The notes under the pieces were generated by a model. The model worked only from the letters and a program-made list of their open reading frames with translations. It ran no database searches and was not told where the DNA came from. The translations under genes and the position numbers were made by a program. Source: Dyadobacter sp. 3J3 (GTDB lineage Bacteria > Bacteroidota > Bacteroidia > Cytophagales > Spirosomataceae). From it: a stretch of 64,000 nt of DNA. The stretch covers positions 1-64,000 of the forward strand of contig NZ_VTOL01000014.1 in the NCBI RefSeq assembly GCF_009801115.1, written 5' to 3'. Shown piece after piece: positions 6,691 through 16,552 of this stretch; within the stretch, counting starts at the first letter, position 1, and the number at the start of each line of letters is the position of its first letter.

Positions 6691-8961
6691 TTGAGCAAGC
6701 CAGAATATTTAGATACACTGAATGAACCGCAACGTCAGGCTGTGGTTTATGGAAATGGACCATTAATGATCATTGCCGGTGCCGGTTCAGGAAAAACACG
6801 AGTACTTACTTACCGGATTGCCCATTTGATTGAAAATGGTGTAGACCCGTTTCGTATTTTATCCCTGACTTTTACAAATAAGGCATCCGGGGAAATGCGG
6901 AAACGTATCGAAGGTGCTGTCGGAACGGAAGCGAGAAATATCTGGATGGGTACTTTTCACTCTGTTTTTGCAAAAATTCTGCGGATAGAGGCGAGATATC
7001 TGGGTTATACCAGTGATTTTTCGATTTATGATACCGATGATTCCAAGTCATTATTACGCAGTATTATAAAGGAATATAATCTGGATGACAAAGTTTATAA
7101 AGCCAATGTGGTTTATAACCGGATCTCGGGAGCCAAAAACAGACTGGTTTCTGCGGATGATTATATCAATAACGCTGTAATCCAGGCGGATGATGAAGCT
7201 GCAAAAATGAAAGAGATCGGGCGGATTTACAAAACCTACGTAACGCGCTGTTTTCAGGCGAATGCGATGGATTTTGATGATCTGCTTTTCAATACCAATG
7301 TTTTGTTCCGCGATTTTCCTGATGTGTTGTATAAATATCAGCACAAATTCCAGCACGTGATGGTGGATGAGTTTCAGGATACCAACGTTTCGCAGTACCT
7401 TATTACAAGAAAATTATCGGCGGTCAACCGAAACATAGTGGTTGTGGGTGATGACGCGCAAAGTATTTATGCTTTCCGTGGAGCCAATATTGAGAACATC
7501 CTGAATTTTGAAAAGGATTTCCCGGATGTTCAAACCATAAAACTGGAACAGAATTACCGTTCAACAAGTACGATTGTTAATGCTGCAAATTCAGTCATTG
7601 CCCGAAATAAATCCCAGTTGAAAAAAGAAACCTTCACTGTAAATGAGGAAGGTTCAATGATTGATGTGATTAAAGCAGGTTCGGATAATGAAGAAGGACG
7701 TTTGGTTGCAGGAGCGATTTTTGAAGAAAAAATGCAGAAATCGCTTAAAAACGAGAATTTTGCTATTCTATATCGTACCAATGCACAGTCGCGTTCTTTT
7801 GAAGAAGCGCTTCGGAAGCTGGGAATTAAGTACCGGATTATCGGAGGTCAGTCTTTTTATCAAAGAAAAGAGATTAAAGATATTTTAGGATACCTGCGTT
7901 TTACGGTTAATCAACGTGATGAAGAAGCTTTCAAAAGGATTATTAATCTTCCAAAACGTGGGATTGGAGATACAACTGTTGCCAGAATTACGGTAACAGC
8001 GGCGGAAAATAATGTTCCGATCTGGGAAGTTGTAAGTAATATTGGAAACTATGCAACCGGCCGGACGATAACACCAATTGAACAGTTTGGTACTTTAATC
8101 AAAAGTTTTAAGCTGATGATTGAGGCTGGAAAAGATGCTTTTGAAGTTGCAGCACATATTGCAAAAGTTTCCGGAATACTGAAAGATCTTTATGAAGATA
8201 AAACGGTAGAAGGACTTTCGCGTTACGAAAACGTTCAGGAATTGCTGAATGCGATCAAGGAATTTGTTGATAGTGAAGAGAATGAAGACAAAACATTAAG
8301 TGCTTTTCTTCAATCCGTTTCGCTTTTGACAAATGCCGACGAGCCGGATGAAAACGAAGATAATGATCGCGTTACGATGATGACAATTCACTCGGCGAAA
8401 GGTCTGGAATTCAGAAATGTGTTCATTGTAGGTTTGGAAGAAGACCTTTTTCCAAGTCAGATGATGCTCGAAAGTCGCCAGGATCTGGAAGAAGAACGTC
8501 GTTTGTTCTATGTAGCGATTACCCGGGCCGAACAGAAACTTACTTTCTCTTATGCGGAAAGCCGTTACCAGTGGGGACGACTGAAAATGTGCGAACCAAG
8601 CCGGTTTTTGCTTGAAGTTGATGCAAAATATTTGAATATTTCTCAGTCTTTCCAAAGAGAAATTGGTCGTGAAGGGTCCTCTTCCTCACCGATGTCTTTT
8701 GTCAAAAATCTAAGTCCGAGGAGACCGACGGAACCAAGACCGGCTACTGCCACATCATCTCACACACCATCTTCGGATTTTGTACCTAGTGATACGCACG
8801 GGCTTGTAGAAGGCGATAAGGTGGAACATTCCAAATTTGGATTTGGCACGGTTGTTAAGATGGATGTAAACGGAACGGATCGGAAAGCCACTGTTAAATT
8901 TGATAAAGTCGGTGACAAAACTTTATTGCTAAGTTTCGCCAAATTAAGAATAGTGAAATAA
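6691..8961 (+). CDS. pcrA: ATP-dependent DNA helicase PcrA/UvrD (SF1A)
   Basis: 3'-5' DNA helicase of nucleotide excision repair and replication restart. From the TTG at 6691 it has 756 residues, usual for the family. All SF1 motifs are visible in order: GAGSGKT (Walker A, about residue 31), LTFTNKAS (Ia), DEFQDTN (II), GDDAQSIYAFRGA (III), EQNYRST (IV), TIHSAKGLEF (V) and YVAITRAE (VI). The C-terminal HSKFGFGTVVK...ATVKFD segment is the Tudor-like module that binds RNA polymerase in PcrA. The frame is also open back to ATG 6601, but the promoter box and the Shine-Dalgarno site favour TTG 6691, where the protein starts SKPEYLDTLNEPQ like its homologues. Confidence 0.95.
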   Translation: MSKPEYLDTLNEPQRQAVVYGNGPLMIIAGAGSGKTRVLTYRIAHLIENGVDPFRILSLTFTNKASGEMRKRIEGAVGTEARNIWMGTFHSVFAKILRIEARYLGYTSDFSIYDTDDSKSLLRSIIKEYNLDDKVYKANVVYNRISGAKNRLVSADDYINNAVIQADDEAAKMKEIGRIYKTYVTRCFQANAMDFDDLLFNTNVLFRDFPDVLYKYQHKFQHVMVDEFQDTNVSQYLITRKLSAVNRNIVVVGDDAQSIYAFRGANIENILNFEKDFPDVQTIKLEQNYRSTSTIVNAANSVIARNKSQLKKETFTVNEEGSMIDVIKAGSDNEEGRLVAGAIFEEKMQKSLKNENFAILYRTNAQSRSFEEALRKLGIKYRIIGGQSFYQRKEIKDILGYLRFTVNQRDEEAFKRIINLPKRGIGDTTVARITVTAAENNVPIWEVVSNIGNYATGRTITPIEQFGTLIKSFKLMIEAGKDAFEVAAHIAKVSGILKDLYEDKTVEGLSRYENVQELLNAIKEFVDSEENEDKTLSAFLQSVSLLTNADEPDENEDNDRVTMMTIHSAKGLEFRNVFIVGLEEDLFPSQMMLESRQDLEEERRLFYVAITRAEQKLTFSYAESRYQWGRLKMCEPSRFLLEVDAKYLNISQSFQREIGREGSSSSPMSFVKNLSPRRPTEPRPATATSSHTPSSDFVPSDTHGLVEGDKVEHSKFGFGTVVKMDVNGTDRKATVKFDKVGDKTLLLSFAKLRIVK

Positions 8962-9018
8962 ATCGTATTCGATAGTTATAGTACGATCAACGAAGACTTT
9001 ACCTAATAAACCATACAC

Positions 9019-9058
9019 CGCCACAAGACTTTATTAATCCGTTAATACTCTTGTGGCG
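9019..9058. terminator. Hairpin downstream of pcrA
   Basis: Perfect 10-base arms CGCCACAAGA (9019-9028) and TCTTGTGGCG (9049-9058) around an AT-rich 20-base loop that can pair further (TTAA with TTAA). The tail is only moderately T-rich. Likely a terminator or mRNA 3'-end stabiliser between pcrA and the DUF4301 gene. Confidence 0.45.
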
Positions 9059-9094
9059 ATGTTCTAATTATTTGATTTTTTAACCAATTAAATT

Positions 9095-10591
9095 ATGTTC
9101 ATCGAGAAAGACCTTCAACAGATTCAGGAACGCGGAAGTGATGCCACGACAGTGGAAGAGCAAGTGCATTATTTTGTAAATGGATTTCCATTTCTACATC
9201 TTTCAAAAGCTGCAACCGTTGGCGACGGAATTATCCGCCTAACCGACGAGCAAATTGAAAAAGTGGTAAAAGAATTCGATAAAAGTTCGGCGGACGGAGA
9301 AATTGCGTTGTTGAAATTTGTGCCGGCATCAGGTGCTGCGACACGTATGTTTAAGTCGTTATTCAGTTTTTTACAGGAAAACAAGAAAGATAAATCGGTT
9401 GACGAGTTTTTCGCGAGATTGACAGAATTTGCTTTTTATGAAGATTTAAAAACTTCTCTGGCATCTGATGGAATCGATATCACAACGGCTGACGAAAACA
9501 CAATCGTAGCTTATTTCTTGAATAACAAAGGATTAGGATACGGAGAATTGCCAAAAGGATTGTTGAAATTCCATAATTACGAAAGCAGCTCACGTACACC
9601 TTTGGAAGAACATTTGGTAGAAGGTGCGCATTATGCAAACGCCGGAAGTAATGTTCAGATCCATTTTACAGTATCTCCTGAACACCGCGATAAATTTGAA
9701 AAACTGGTTGTGGAAGTTCTTCCAACCTATCAAAGCGAATTTGGTGTGACTTATATGGTATCGTTTTCAGAGCAAAAAAGCGCTACAGATACCATCGCTG
9801 TAAACATGGATAACTCGCCTTTCCGTGAAAAAGATGGCGGTTTGTTATTTCGTCCGGCTGGTCATGGCGCTTTGCTGGAAAATCTAAGCCAGTTGGATGC
9901 TGATATTATTTTTATCAAAAACATTGATAACGTAGTTCCTGACAGAATTAAGGGAGATACAGTAACGTATAAAAAGGCACTGGCCGGAATTGTTCTGGAT
10001 TTCCAAAAAAGAATATTCAGCTATCTGGCGAAACTGGGGAATGGAGCAGACGCATCGTTACTGGCTGAGCTGGATTCGTTTTTCAGAAATGAATTGTGTG
10101 TAGTTCCTCCGGCAACGTATGAAAGTTGGTCAGATGACAGGAAAACAGAATATTTTATTGGTAAACTGGATCGCCCTTTGCGTGCCTGCGGTATGGTAAA
10201 AAATCAGGGAGAACCTGGTGGCGGACCATTCTGGGCAGAAAATGCAGACGGATCTTCTTCATTACAAATTGTTGAATCGGCGCAGGTTGATGTTGACAGC
10301 GAACAACAAAACGGCATTTTCAAAAATTCAACACACTTTAATCCGGTTGATCTGGTATGTGCGATTAAAAACAAAGACGGACAACTTTATGATTTAAAGA
10401 AATTCCGTGATCCTTTGACAGGATTTGTCACCTACAAATCTAAAGACGGAAAAGAGCTTAAAGCACAGGAATTACCAGGATTATGGAATGGCTCTATGGC
10501 AAACTGGAATACTCTTTTTGTTGAAGTTCCATTGATTACCTTCAACCCGGTAAAAACTGTAAATGATTTGCTACGCGAACAGCATCAGTAG
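9095..10591 (+). CDS. DUF4301 family protein, nucleotidyltransferase-like
   Basis: A 498-residue soluble protein of the Bacteroidota DUF4301 family. Residues about 75-90 (FVPASGAATRMFKSLF) resemble the G-x-G-T-R-M nucleotide loop of sugar-phosphate nucleotidyltransferases. A later block (about 252-280, RPAGHGALLENL...ADIIFIKNIDNVVPD) resembles their sugar and metal site. The signature GxPGGGPFWxxxxDGSxSLQIVE is also present (about 370-395). A nucleotidyltransferase activity is inferred from these motifs only; no substrate is known to me. Monocistronic, closed by a strong terminator. Confidence 0.85.
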   Translation: MFIEKDLQQIQERGSDATTVEEQVHYFVNGFPFLHLSKAATVGDGIIRLTDEQIEKVVKEFDKSSADGEIALLKFVPASGAATRMFKSLFSFLQENKKDKSVDEFFARLTEFAFYEDLKTSLASDGIDITTADENTIVAYFLNNKGLGYGELPKGLLKFHNYESSSRTPLEEHLVEGAHYANAGSNVQIHFTVSPEHRDKFEKLVVEVLPTYQSEFGVTYMVSFSEQKSATDTIAVNMDNSPFREKDGGLLFRPAGHGALLENLSQLDADIIFIKNIDNVVPDRIKGDTVTYKKALAGIVLDFQKRIFSYLAKLGNGADASLLAELDSFFRNELCVVPPATYESWSDDRKTEYFIGKLDRPLRACGMVKNQGEPGGGPFWAENADGSSSLQIVESAQVDVDSEQQNGIFKNSTHFNPVDLVCAIKNKDGQLYDLKKFRDPLTGFVTYKSKDGKELKAQELPGLWNGSMANWNTLFVEVPLITFNPVKTVNDLLREQHQ

Positions 10592-10615
10592 TGTCAAAAT
10601 AACATTTGTAAAAAC

Positions 10616-10650
10616 AAAAACGTCGAATCCATTACGGGTTCGACGTTTTT
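10616..10650. terminator. Bidirectional intrinsic terminator between DUF4301 gene and lrp
   Basis: Stem AAAAACGTCGAATCC (10616-10630) pairs with GGGTTCGACGTTTTT (10636-10650) around a five-base loop, with one G-T pair. A- and T-runs on both sides suit both of the convergent genes. Confidence 0.85.
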
Positions 10651-10695
10651 GTTTGGAATAAATTCCAGAATATCATGATTGTCAGGGGTACTTTT

Positions 10696-11169
10696 TCAAG
10701 GAATTGGTAAAACCTTACTTTCTTTGAAAGTTGACAAAATAACCATAGTCTGGGTACTTGCTACTTCTTCAATTTCATTGATTTTTTCCAGCATCAGTTT
10801 TTGATATGTACTGATATCCTTTGAAATTACTCTTAACAAGAAATCGCCTGTACCTGTAATGTGGTGGCATTCGATCACTTCTGGTATTGCATGTATTTTT
10901 TCAACAAATGATTCAGTAACAGCTTTTCTATGGCCAACCAGGGAAATTTGTACAAAAGTACTTACGCCCAAGCCAACTCTTTCAGGTTCAAGCTGTGCGT
11001 GATAGCTTTTGATAATTCCTGATTGCTCAAGTTTTTTAACACGTTCCAATGTTGGAGCCGGAGAAAGCCCGATTTCTTTTGAAAGCTGAGCGTTCGTTAT
11101 TTTGGCATTGGTTTGTAAAATCTCCAGTACTTTACGGTCTATCTGGTCTAATTTAATGATAGCAGACAT
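10696..11169 (-). CDS. Lrp/AsnC family transcriptional regulator
   Basis: A 157-residue regulator. The N-terminal HTH (about residues 6-60: LDQIDRKVLEILQTNAKITNAQLSKEIGLSPAPTLERVKKLE) is followed by a RAM/AsnC ligand-binding domain (about 70-150) with the usual VIECHHITGTGDFLLRV core. Members sense amino acids and form octamers that bend DNA. No amino-acid gene lies next to it, so its targets are not evident. Length and order are normal for the family. Confidence 0.92.
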   Translation of the reverse strand: MSAIIKLDQIDRKVLEILQTNAKITNAQLSKEIGLSPAPTLERVKKLEQSGIIKSYHAQLEPERVGLGVSTFVQISLVGHRKAVTESFVEKIHAIPEVIECHHITGTGDFLLRVISKDISTYQKLMLEKINEIEEVASTQTMVILSTFKESKVLPIP

Positions 11170-11354
11170 TGCTTATAACATGGTTTATAGTTAGCCCCAT
11201 TTTTTAGGACGCTGCAAAACTAATTAGTTTCCCGAAGATAATTATAACTTTCTACTGAAAATTTGTCAAAAAAAAGAATTTTAATAGGTAAAACGGCTTT
11301 TTAGTGCTGAATTGTTGGGTATTATTTTTAAAGTGCCCTTTAATATTAATTTGC

Positions 11355-12296
11355 TTAAACGGAATAAGCCTCTATTTTCTGTAAAAAATCCTGATATGTT
11401 ATTTTAATTCCTTCCGTCAAATCGGTCTTATGTTTCCATCCCAAAGCATGAAGTTTGCTGACATCCATCAATTTTCGGGGCGTTCCATCAGGCTTATCCG
11501 TATTCCAATGCACCTCCCCTTCATAGCCAACGGTTTCCTTGATAAGTTCAGCAAGTTCTTTAATGGTTACATCCGTTCCAACGCCAATATTCAGGAATCC
11601 CGGTTCGCTGTATGTTTCCATCAGGAAGCAACAGGCGTCTGCCAAATCATCGGCGTGCAGAAATTCACGCAAAGGCGAACCGGTTCCCCAAAGCTCAACC
11701 GAGGGCTTATTTTCCTCTTTTGCTTCATGAAATTTGCGGATCATAGCAGGAAGAACGTGTGATTTGTTCAGATCGTAATTATCATTCGGACCGTAAAGAT
11801 TTGTTGGCATAACCGAAATAAAGTCGCACCCATACTGACTGCGGTAAGCTTCGCACATTTTTATTCCGGCGATTTTGGCAATCGCATAAGGCTCATTCGT
11901 AGATTCCAAAGTACCTGTTAGCAAAGAATCTTCATGTAAAGGCTGCGGCGCCAGTTTTGGATAAATACAGGAAGAACCCAGGAAAAGTAATTTTTTTACA
12001 TTGGCGCGATAAGCGCTATCAATAACATTGTTCTGGATTTGCAGGTTTTCAAACAAAAATTCAGCACGATAAATATTGTTGGCCATAATCCCCCCTACTT
12101 TCGCAGCGGCCAGGAAAACATATTCAGGGCGCTCGGTTTGAAAGAAATCACGTACATCAGCCTGTTCGCGCAAATCAAGTTCCGAAGATGTCCGGAATAC
12201 AAAATTATTGAAGCCGTCTGCAAGCAATCTGCGGTGAATTGCAGAACCTACCATACCCCGATGCCCGGCAATATAAATTTTAGCGCTTTTTTCCAA
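11355..12296 (-). CDS. fcl: GDP-L-fucose synthase
   Basis: NADPH-dependent epimerase/reductase that turns GDP-4-keto-6-deoxymannose into GDP-L-fucose for surface glycans. It has the Rossmann motif GHRGMVGSA near the N-terminus, the serine of LGSSCIYP, and the SDR pair in [11 protein letters not shown] (Tyr and Lys). The NPT-like loop [12 protein letters not shown] is also there. There is no ATG near the N-terminus; TTG at 12296 gives [14 protein letters not shown], the usual family start (313 residues), though TTG at 12329 is in frame. The preceding pathway gene, GDP-mannose dehydratase, is not adjacent. Confidence 0.93.
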   Translation of the reverse strand: MEKSAKIYIAGHRGMVGSAIHRRLLADGFNNFVFRTSSELDLREQADVRDFFQTERPEYVFLAAAKVGGIMANNIYRAEFLFENLQIQNNVIDSAYRANVKKLLFLGSSCIYPKLAPQPLHEDSLLTGTLESTNEPYAIAKIAGIKMCEAYRSQYGCDFISVMPTNLYGPNDNYDLNKSHVLPAMIRKFHEAKEENKPSVELWGTGSPLREFLHADDLADACCFLMETYSEPGFLNIGVGTDVTIKELAELIKETVGYEGEVHWNTDKPDGTPRKLMDVSKLHALGWKHKTDLTEGIKITYQDFLQKIEAYSV

Positions 12297-12352
12297 TGTC
12301 TTATGTAAATTTGTATGTTGAAAAATCAATATCTTTAATACCCAATTCGTTA

Positions 12353-12360
12353 CAAAAGTA
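12353..12360 (-). promoter_or_regulatory. -7 promoter box of fcl
   Basis: The minus strand reads TACTTTTG, an exact TAnnTTTG match, 57 bases upstream of the TTG start at 12296. It sits inside a small palindrome (GTTAC-AAAA-GTAAC, 12349-12362) that could also be an operator in this divergent promoter region. Confidence 0.45.
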
Positions 12361-12392
12361 ACAATCTTACCCTGAAGAAAAATTCAATACAC

Positions 12393-13412
12393 ATGCAAAG
12401 AGTTATAATAGTCTGGTGTTTTGTCACTGTTTTCCTTGTAAAAGGTGCATTGGCGCAGACTGACAAAAAAGAAGATTCACCGCCGTCTTGGCTTCCCAAA
12501 GCTGCTAATACGGATTCGGTCAATGCAAAAAAAGGCTCGAAAGATATTAAATCATTTATATCAGGGCTGGATCCTGCTGTAAATGCTTCTTTGCCTGGCG
12601 GGAATAGCAAATCAACAACGCTGTCTACACTTTTTGGTGAAACAATTCCTGATTTAGGATTAAAAGTGAAGGAATACAAGAGTCACAAAGCCGATAGAAA
12701 ATTAAAGAAAGAAAAAACAAGACTTGCCAAAGTCATGTACAAAGGCATTCCTATGGAAGTAATGTCGATTCGGTATGGTAGCGGAGACCGGGCCAATCTG
12801 GAATTATTTCATGTTTTGAAAGAATACAAACCGCTTGATATTTACGCCCGGGCAACAGAAACACGCTGGTATGATACAAAAACGAAAAAATTAAGTTCTG
12901 CCCTGATCAAGGATAAGGAAAAATCAAGGTTGCTTCACGGTTCATATAAAAAGTATAACGGCGATAATCTGATTGAGGAAGGATTTTATTACATGGGCGT
13001 GAAAGATGGCCGCTGGGTAAAATACGATTCAAAGTTCAATCTGGTTGATAAAGCAATCTGGAATAAAGGGTTTCCGGCTGAGTCCAGGATCACGTATTAC
13101 GATTCTACGCATACCAAAATGAAGGAAGTGATTCCGGTAGCGTTTGGTGAAACCAGCGGAGAATATGCATCGTTTTATGACGAAGGGCAATTGAAGGTCA
13201 GCGGAAAATATGATCATGGCAAAAAAGTGGGCCGCTGGGTCGAATATTATCAATACCGTCGTCAACGGAAAAAAGAAATTCAACACCCAAAATCAAGCTG
13301 GGATGAAGAATTCGACCCTTTTGTTTTGAGAGAATGGGACGAGAAAGGGAAACTTCTTTACGATTATACCAAAGATCCGCGTGCGTCTGCCGAGGAAGAA
13401 ACTGAAAATTAA
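12393..13412 (+). CDS. Secreted protein with MORN/YwqK-like repeats
   Basis: A 339-residue protein with an N-terminal Sec signal ending near GALAQ. After a low-complexity stretch come repeats with the MORN-like pattern G-x-W-x-x-Y: HGSYKKYNGDNLIEEGFY, KDGRWVKYD, SGEYASFYDEGQLKVSGKYDHGKKVGRWVEYY (about residues 190-290). Such repeats occur in many Bacteroidota secreted proteins labelled YwqK-like; that label does not establish a function here. Possibly anchored in the envelope. It is divergent from fcl and followed by a short hairpin. Confidence 0.8.
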   Translation: MQRVIIVWCFVTVFLVKGALAQTDKKEDSPPSWLPKAANTDSVNAKKGSKDIKSFISGLDPAVNASLPGGNSKSTTLSTLFGETIPDLGLKVKEYKSHKADRKLKKEKTRLAKVMYKGIPMEVMSIRYGSGDRANLELFHVLKEYKPLDIYARATETRWYDTKTKKLSSALIKDKEKSRLLHGSYKKYNGDNLIEEGFYYMGVKDGRWVKYDSKFNLVDKAIWNKGFPAESRITYYDSTHTKMKEVIPVAFGETSGEYASFYDEGQLKVSGKYDHGKKVGRWVEYYQYRRQRKKEIQHPKSSWDEEFDPFVLREWDEKGKLLYDYTKDPRASAEEETEN

Positions 13413-13422
13413 TAAGGATCAT

Positions 13423-13446
13423 GAGGGGAAATTCCCCTCTTTCTGC
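13423..13446 (+). terminator. Intrinsic terminator after the MORN-like gene
   Basis: Arms GAGGGGAA (13423-13430) and TTCCCCTC (13432-13439) followed by TTTCTGCTTT. Short but GC-rich stem; it fits the end of the gene at 13412. Confidence 0.5.
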
Positions 13447-13572
13447 TTTATTCGTGCCTTGTAAAAAACTCGTGGCAATTAGCTTTTGGCTATGGCTTAA
13501 AATCAACAAGATAAAAGTTGAAAATATAGCATTAATTATTTTCAGCATTTATTAACACAAGTCACTTCATTT

Positions 13573-15270
13573 ATGTTCAAAACTTTCCTGAATTTTGCCA
13601 GGAGTAAAACCTGGCTGGCAGTAATCTTTTGCCTGATTCCGATCGTAATCTACATTTTTGTTTTCAAAGTCATCGCTCTGAATATCAATTATGTAGCATT
13701 TGATGATATTTTAATTTTGGGCGTTATTCCAGGATTTGAAGATGCTTCCTGGCCAGATCGCTGGCGCCGCCTCACCGAACTTTTTCCTGAACACCGCCTT
13801 GTTTTTTCCCGCTCCGTAATTCTTTTATTCCATTCACTTTTTGGAAAAATCAATATGGTTTGGCCTATGATTGTGGCCAATATTTGCTGGGCGGGTTGTG
13901 CGTATGTTTTTTATAATGTTTTTAAAAAGCTGCGTTTATCCTTATGGTATTTTGTGCCGGTGCTGTGGCTTTGGTTTAATATTCAGTCTTTTGAAAATAT
14001 TTTCTGGGGCGTAAGCTCACTTTGTAATTATGGCGTTTTATTGTTTGTGTTAAGCTCCATTTATTTCGCAACACATCATCCCCAACAACATTATATCGCA
14101 ATTATTTTCGCAGTTATCGCCACGTTTACGTATGGTAACGGACTTATGGTTTTTCCGGTAATTGGTCTGATTGCCTGGTTGATGGGACGAAAAAAAGATT
14201 TTTTTATAACCGTTTTTATCACGGCTGTTATTGCAATAATTTATTTTATTGATTTCACTCCAATTACCCAAAATCTTGATTTTTCAAACCCGGAACAGGT
14301 TAAAGAAGGTTTCCTTGGATACTTTGGTTTTATCGGCTCAATCGCAACAATTTCAGCTTATGACGGAACTCCTTCGGTTTTGGCGACAGCCGTGGTTTTC
14401 GGGTTTATCCTGATATTTTCCGTATTGTTTTTATTTAGAAAACAATACGTCTCACTTTGGAAGGCTGCCTGGCGAAAAACAGATTATACCAATTCCAGCG
14501 CATTATTCGCAATGGGAATTCTGGCTTTTGTGGCTATCACAACTTTGGCGCTGGTCTACAAACGTATCCCGACAGACACTTTTGAGGGCATGTTTAAAGG
14601 CCGTTACAGAATGTATTCGACGCTTTGGTGTATTGCTTTATATTTTGGTATCCTGTCCCTTACTTCCCGTCCACGGCTTCGTGTTGCAGTAACCGCATTT
14701 GTGCCATTAACAATCTTTTTAAACCTGATTATTCTTGACAGTAATTTTGTATTGGCTGTGAATAATCGCCGTATGGCCATTGTTCAAGAATTCAACGCCC
14801 GTTACAATGCAGATTGGCTTGGTATTAGAATGTTTTCCATGGATCAGGCACATTTTGAAAAAATACGAGCCTACTATCATTCAGACGATCCACTGGCAGA
14901 AGGATGGAATCCCAAAAATCTTTCTGATTCTATAACGTGTGCGAAAAGTTATCAGCCTGATGTTGTCAAAAAAGAAGGTAATTATCTGAATGTAAACTTT
15001 GAAAATGACTTTTTTAAAACAGAGAAAGATTATTCTGACGGAGCTTATGTAATACTGAAATCGGTAAATCATACCTATGCTGCTGCTCAGACTCAGTCAG
15101 TAGTACCAATCAAAACAATGCTCAGGAGATTGATGTATTTTAATAAAGGTGCTTATGCATCTTTTCACACCGCAACCGTTGAGCCGGGATTTTACAGGAT
15201 TTATCTTTTGGTAAGAAAAGCTGGTGTGAACACGATTTATTTTACTGGAAAAACCTGGAAAGAGGAATAA
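13573..15270 (+). CDS. Large multi-pass membrane protein, GT-C glycosyltransferase-like
   Basis: A 565-residue protein with about ten to eleven hydrophobic helices in the first ~380 residues and a soluble C-terminal tail of ~170 residues. After the first helix an acidic pair (AFDDILILG, about residue 43) sits in a loop, as in GT-C enzymes and polyisoprenyl-linked glycosyltransferases, and a HRLVFSR segment follows. The C-terminal part looks beta-rich. No specific family is certain; a role in surface polysaccharide or lipid glycosylation is an inference. Its stop lies 7 bases from the stop of the convergent dacB-like gene, with no terminator between. Confidence 0.7.
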   Translation: MFKTFLNFARSKTWLAVIFCLIPIVIYIFVFKVIALNINYVAFDDILILGVIPGFEDASWPDRWRRLTELFPEHRLVFSRSVILLFHSLFGKINMVWPMIVANICWAGCAYVFYNVFKKLRLSLWYFVPVLWLWFNIQSFENIFWGVSSLCNYGVLLFVLSSIYFATHHPQQHYIAIIFAVIATFTYGNGLMVFPVIGLIAWLMGRKKDFFITVFITAVIAIIYFIDFTPITQNLDFSNPEQVKEGFLGYFGFIGSIATISAYDGTPSVLATAVVFGFILIFSVLFLFRKQYVSLWKAAWRKTDYTNSSALFAMGILAFVAITTLALVYKRIPTDTFEGMFKGRYRMYSTLWCIALYFGILSLTSRPRLRVAVTAFVPLTIFLNLIILDSNFVLAVNNRRMAIVQEFNARYNADWLGIRMFSMDQAHFEKIRAYYHSDDPLAEGWNPKNLSDSITCAKSYQPDVVKKEGNYLNVNFENDFFKTEKDYSDGAYVILKSVNHTYAAAQTQSVVPIKTMLRRLMYFNKGAYASFHTATVEPGFYRIYLLVRKAGVNTIYFTGKTWKEE

Positions 15271-15277
15271 TTTATCC

Positions 15278-16552
15278 CTAAAATTTACGGTGAATTTCAG
15301 TTAAAATCCGTTCAACTTCCTTCCGGACTTCTGACGAGGGACGCGTGAAATTGTTGTTCATGAAGCTGAATGTCATGGTTTTTCCTTTTTTGGTAACCAG
15401 ATATCCGCTCAAATTATAATTGTTACTGAAACTTCCGCTTTTGGCAAAAACAAAAGGCGCCTCACCTTTAAATGAATTCCGGAGATTTCCGGTACTTCCT
15501 CCATTTGGCAAAATTTTGTACAAACGTTCCTGCGGTACTTTTGCATAGATTTTCTGTAACAAAGCGGTAATCGTTCTTGGCGTGAAAAGGTTATAACGGC
15601 TCAATCCTGAGCCATCTTTCCAAACCAGACTATCTGGTAAATCACTCAAATAATTTTTTGTCATATGCTGAATAGCCTGTTCGCTGTTCAAGGGCAAACC
15701 TTTTGCAGAGGCATATAACAACATCAGCTGATCCGCCAGCATGTTGTCACTCACATACATCATGCGTCTGTATAAGGAATCAGACGGAATGCTATAAATC
15801 GTTTTTAGCTCAATACTAAGCGGAATATGAATCAGTTTGATTTCCTTTTTCAAAGCCTCGCTCAAAAGTTGAACGGTAATCTCATCCGACATGCGGACAG
15901 GAATATCAACCGATTTTCCTGATATAATCGCTTTTTCAGAATAATGGAATGAATTTTGAAATTCTTCTCTTTTAATGCCTTTTATGGATGTATCGGCTAA
16001 CATGGATTTGCTCCAGAAAGTAGGTCTTACTTTGAAAATTTTATCTGTTATGCCTGTAAAGCGTACAATATTTCCATAAACCGGCATCGAAGAAAGCTCA
16101 GGTTGATAGGAATCATTATAGTCGCTCCACGCCCAGCCTGGTCCATATCTTTCGTCTTTAAAATTTACCGGAGAGAAAAATATTTGCTCTTTTCTGCTTT
16201 TCAAAAAATCGATCACGGCACTTTTCGGAAGGTCCGGATGAAGCAAAGATGGATCACCTGTACCGCGAATAATCAATAATTCTCCCCATTCAAGATATTC
16301 AATTCCGGGTATTGAATCGCCCAATGCGCATAAACCGGCATAGAAACTGAACAATTTTGTGTTGGAAGCAGGATTGAAATATTTGTCGGATTGATAAGAA
16401 GCCAGGGCCTTGTCTCCAGTAAGATTTTTGATTGAAACGCCCGTATGCTGCTGGCTTAAAACCGGAGAATTTTTTATTTCATGTTTTAAATAATGGGAAA
16501 CCGAGCAGCCAGATAATGAGAGTAAAGTAATCAGGAAGAGGAGCGTGCGCAT
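15278..16552 (-). CDS. dacB: D-alanyl-D-alanine carboxypeptidase/endopeptidase, PBP4 type (peptidase S13)
   Basis: Cell-wall enzyme that trims or cleaves peptide stems of peptidoglycan. The three penicillin-binding motifs are present: SNTK (in NPASNTKLFSF, about residue 63), SDN (in YVSDNMLADQ) and KSG (in FAKSGSFSNN). The N-terminus is a lipoprotein signal with lipobox LSGC (Cys16), so the enzyme is probably anchored to a membrane. At 424 residues it is slightly shorter than E. coli PBP4, in keeping with Bacteroidota members. The gene is monocistronic. Confidence 0.92.
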   Translation of the reverse strand: MRTLLFLITLLSLSGCSVSHYLKHEIKNSPVLSQQHTGVSIKNLTGDKALASYQSDKYFNPASNTKLFSFYAGLCALGDSIPGIEYLEWGELLIIRGTGDPSLLHPDLPKSAVIDFLKSRKEQIFFSPVNFKDERYGPGWAWSDYNDSYQPELSSMPVYGNIVRFTGITDKIFKVRPTFWSKSMLADTSIKGIKREEFQNSFHYSEKAIISGKSVDIPVRMSDEITVQLLSEALKKEIKLIHIPLSIELKTIYSIPSDSLYRRMMYVSDNMLADQLMLLYASAKGLPLNSEQAIQHMTKNYLSDLPDSLVWKDGSGLSRYNLFTPRTITALLQKIYAKVPQERLYKILPNGGSTGNLRNSFKGEAPFVFAKSGSFSNNYNLSGYLVTKKGKTMTFSFMNNNFTRPSSEVRKEVERILTEIHRKF

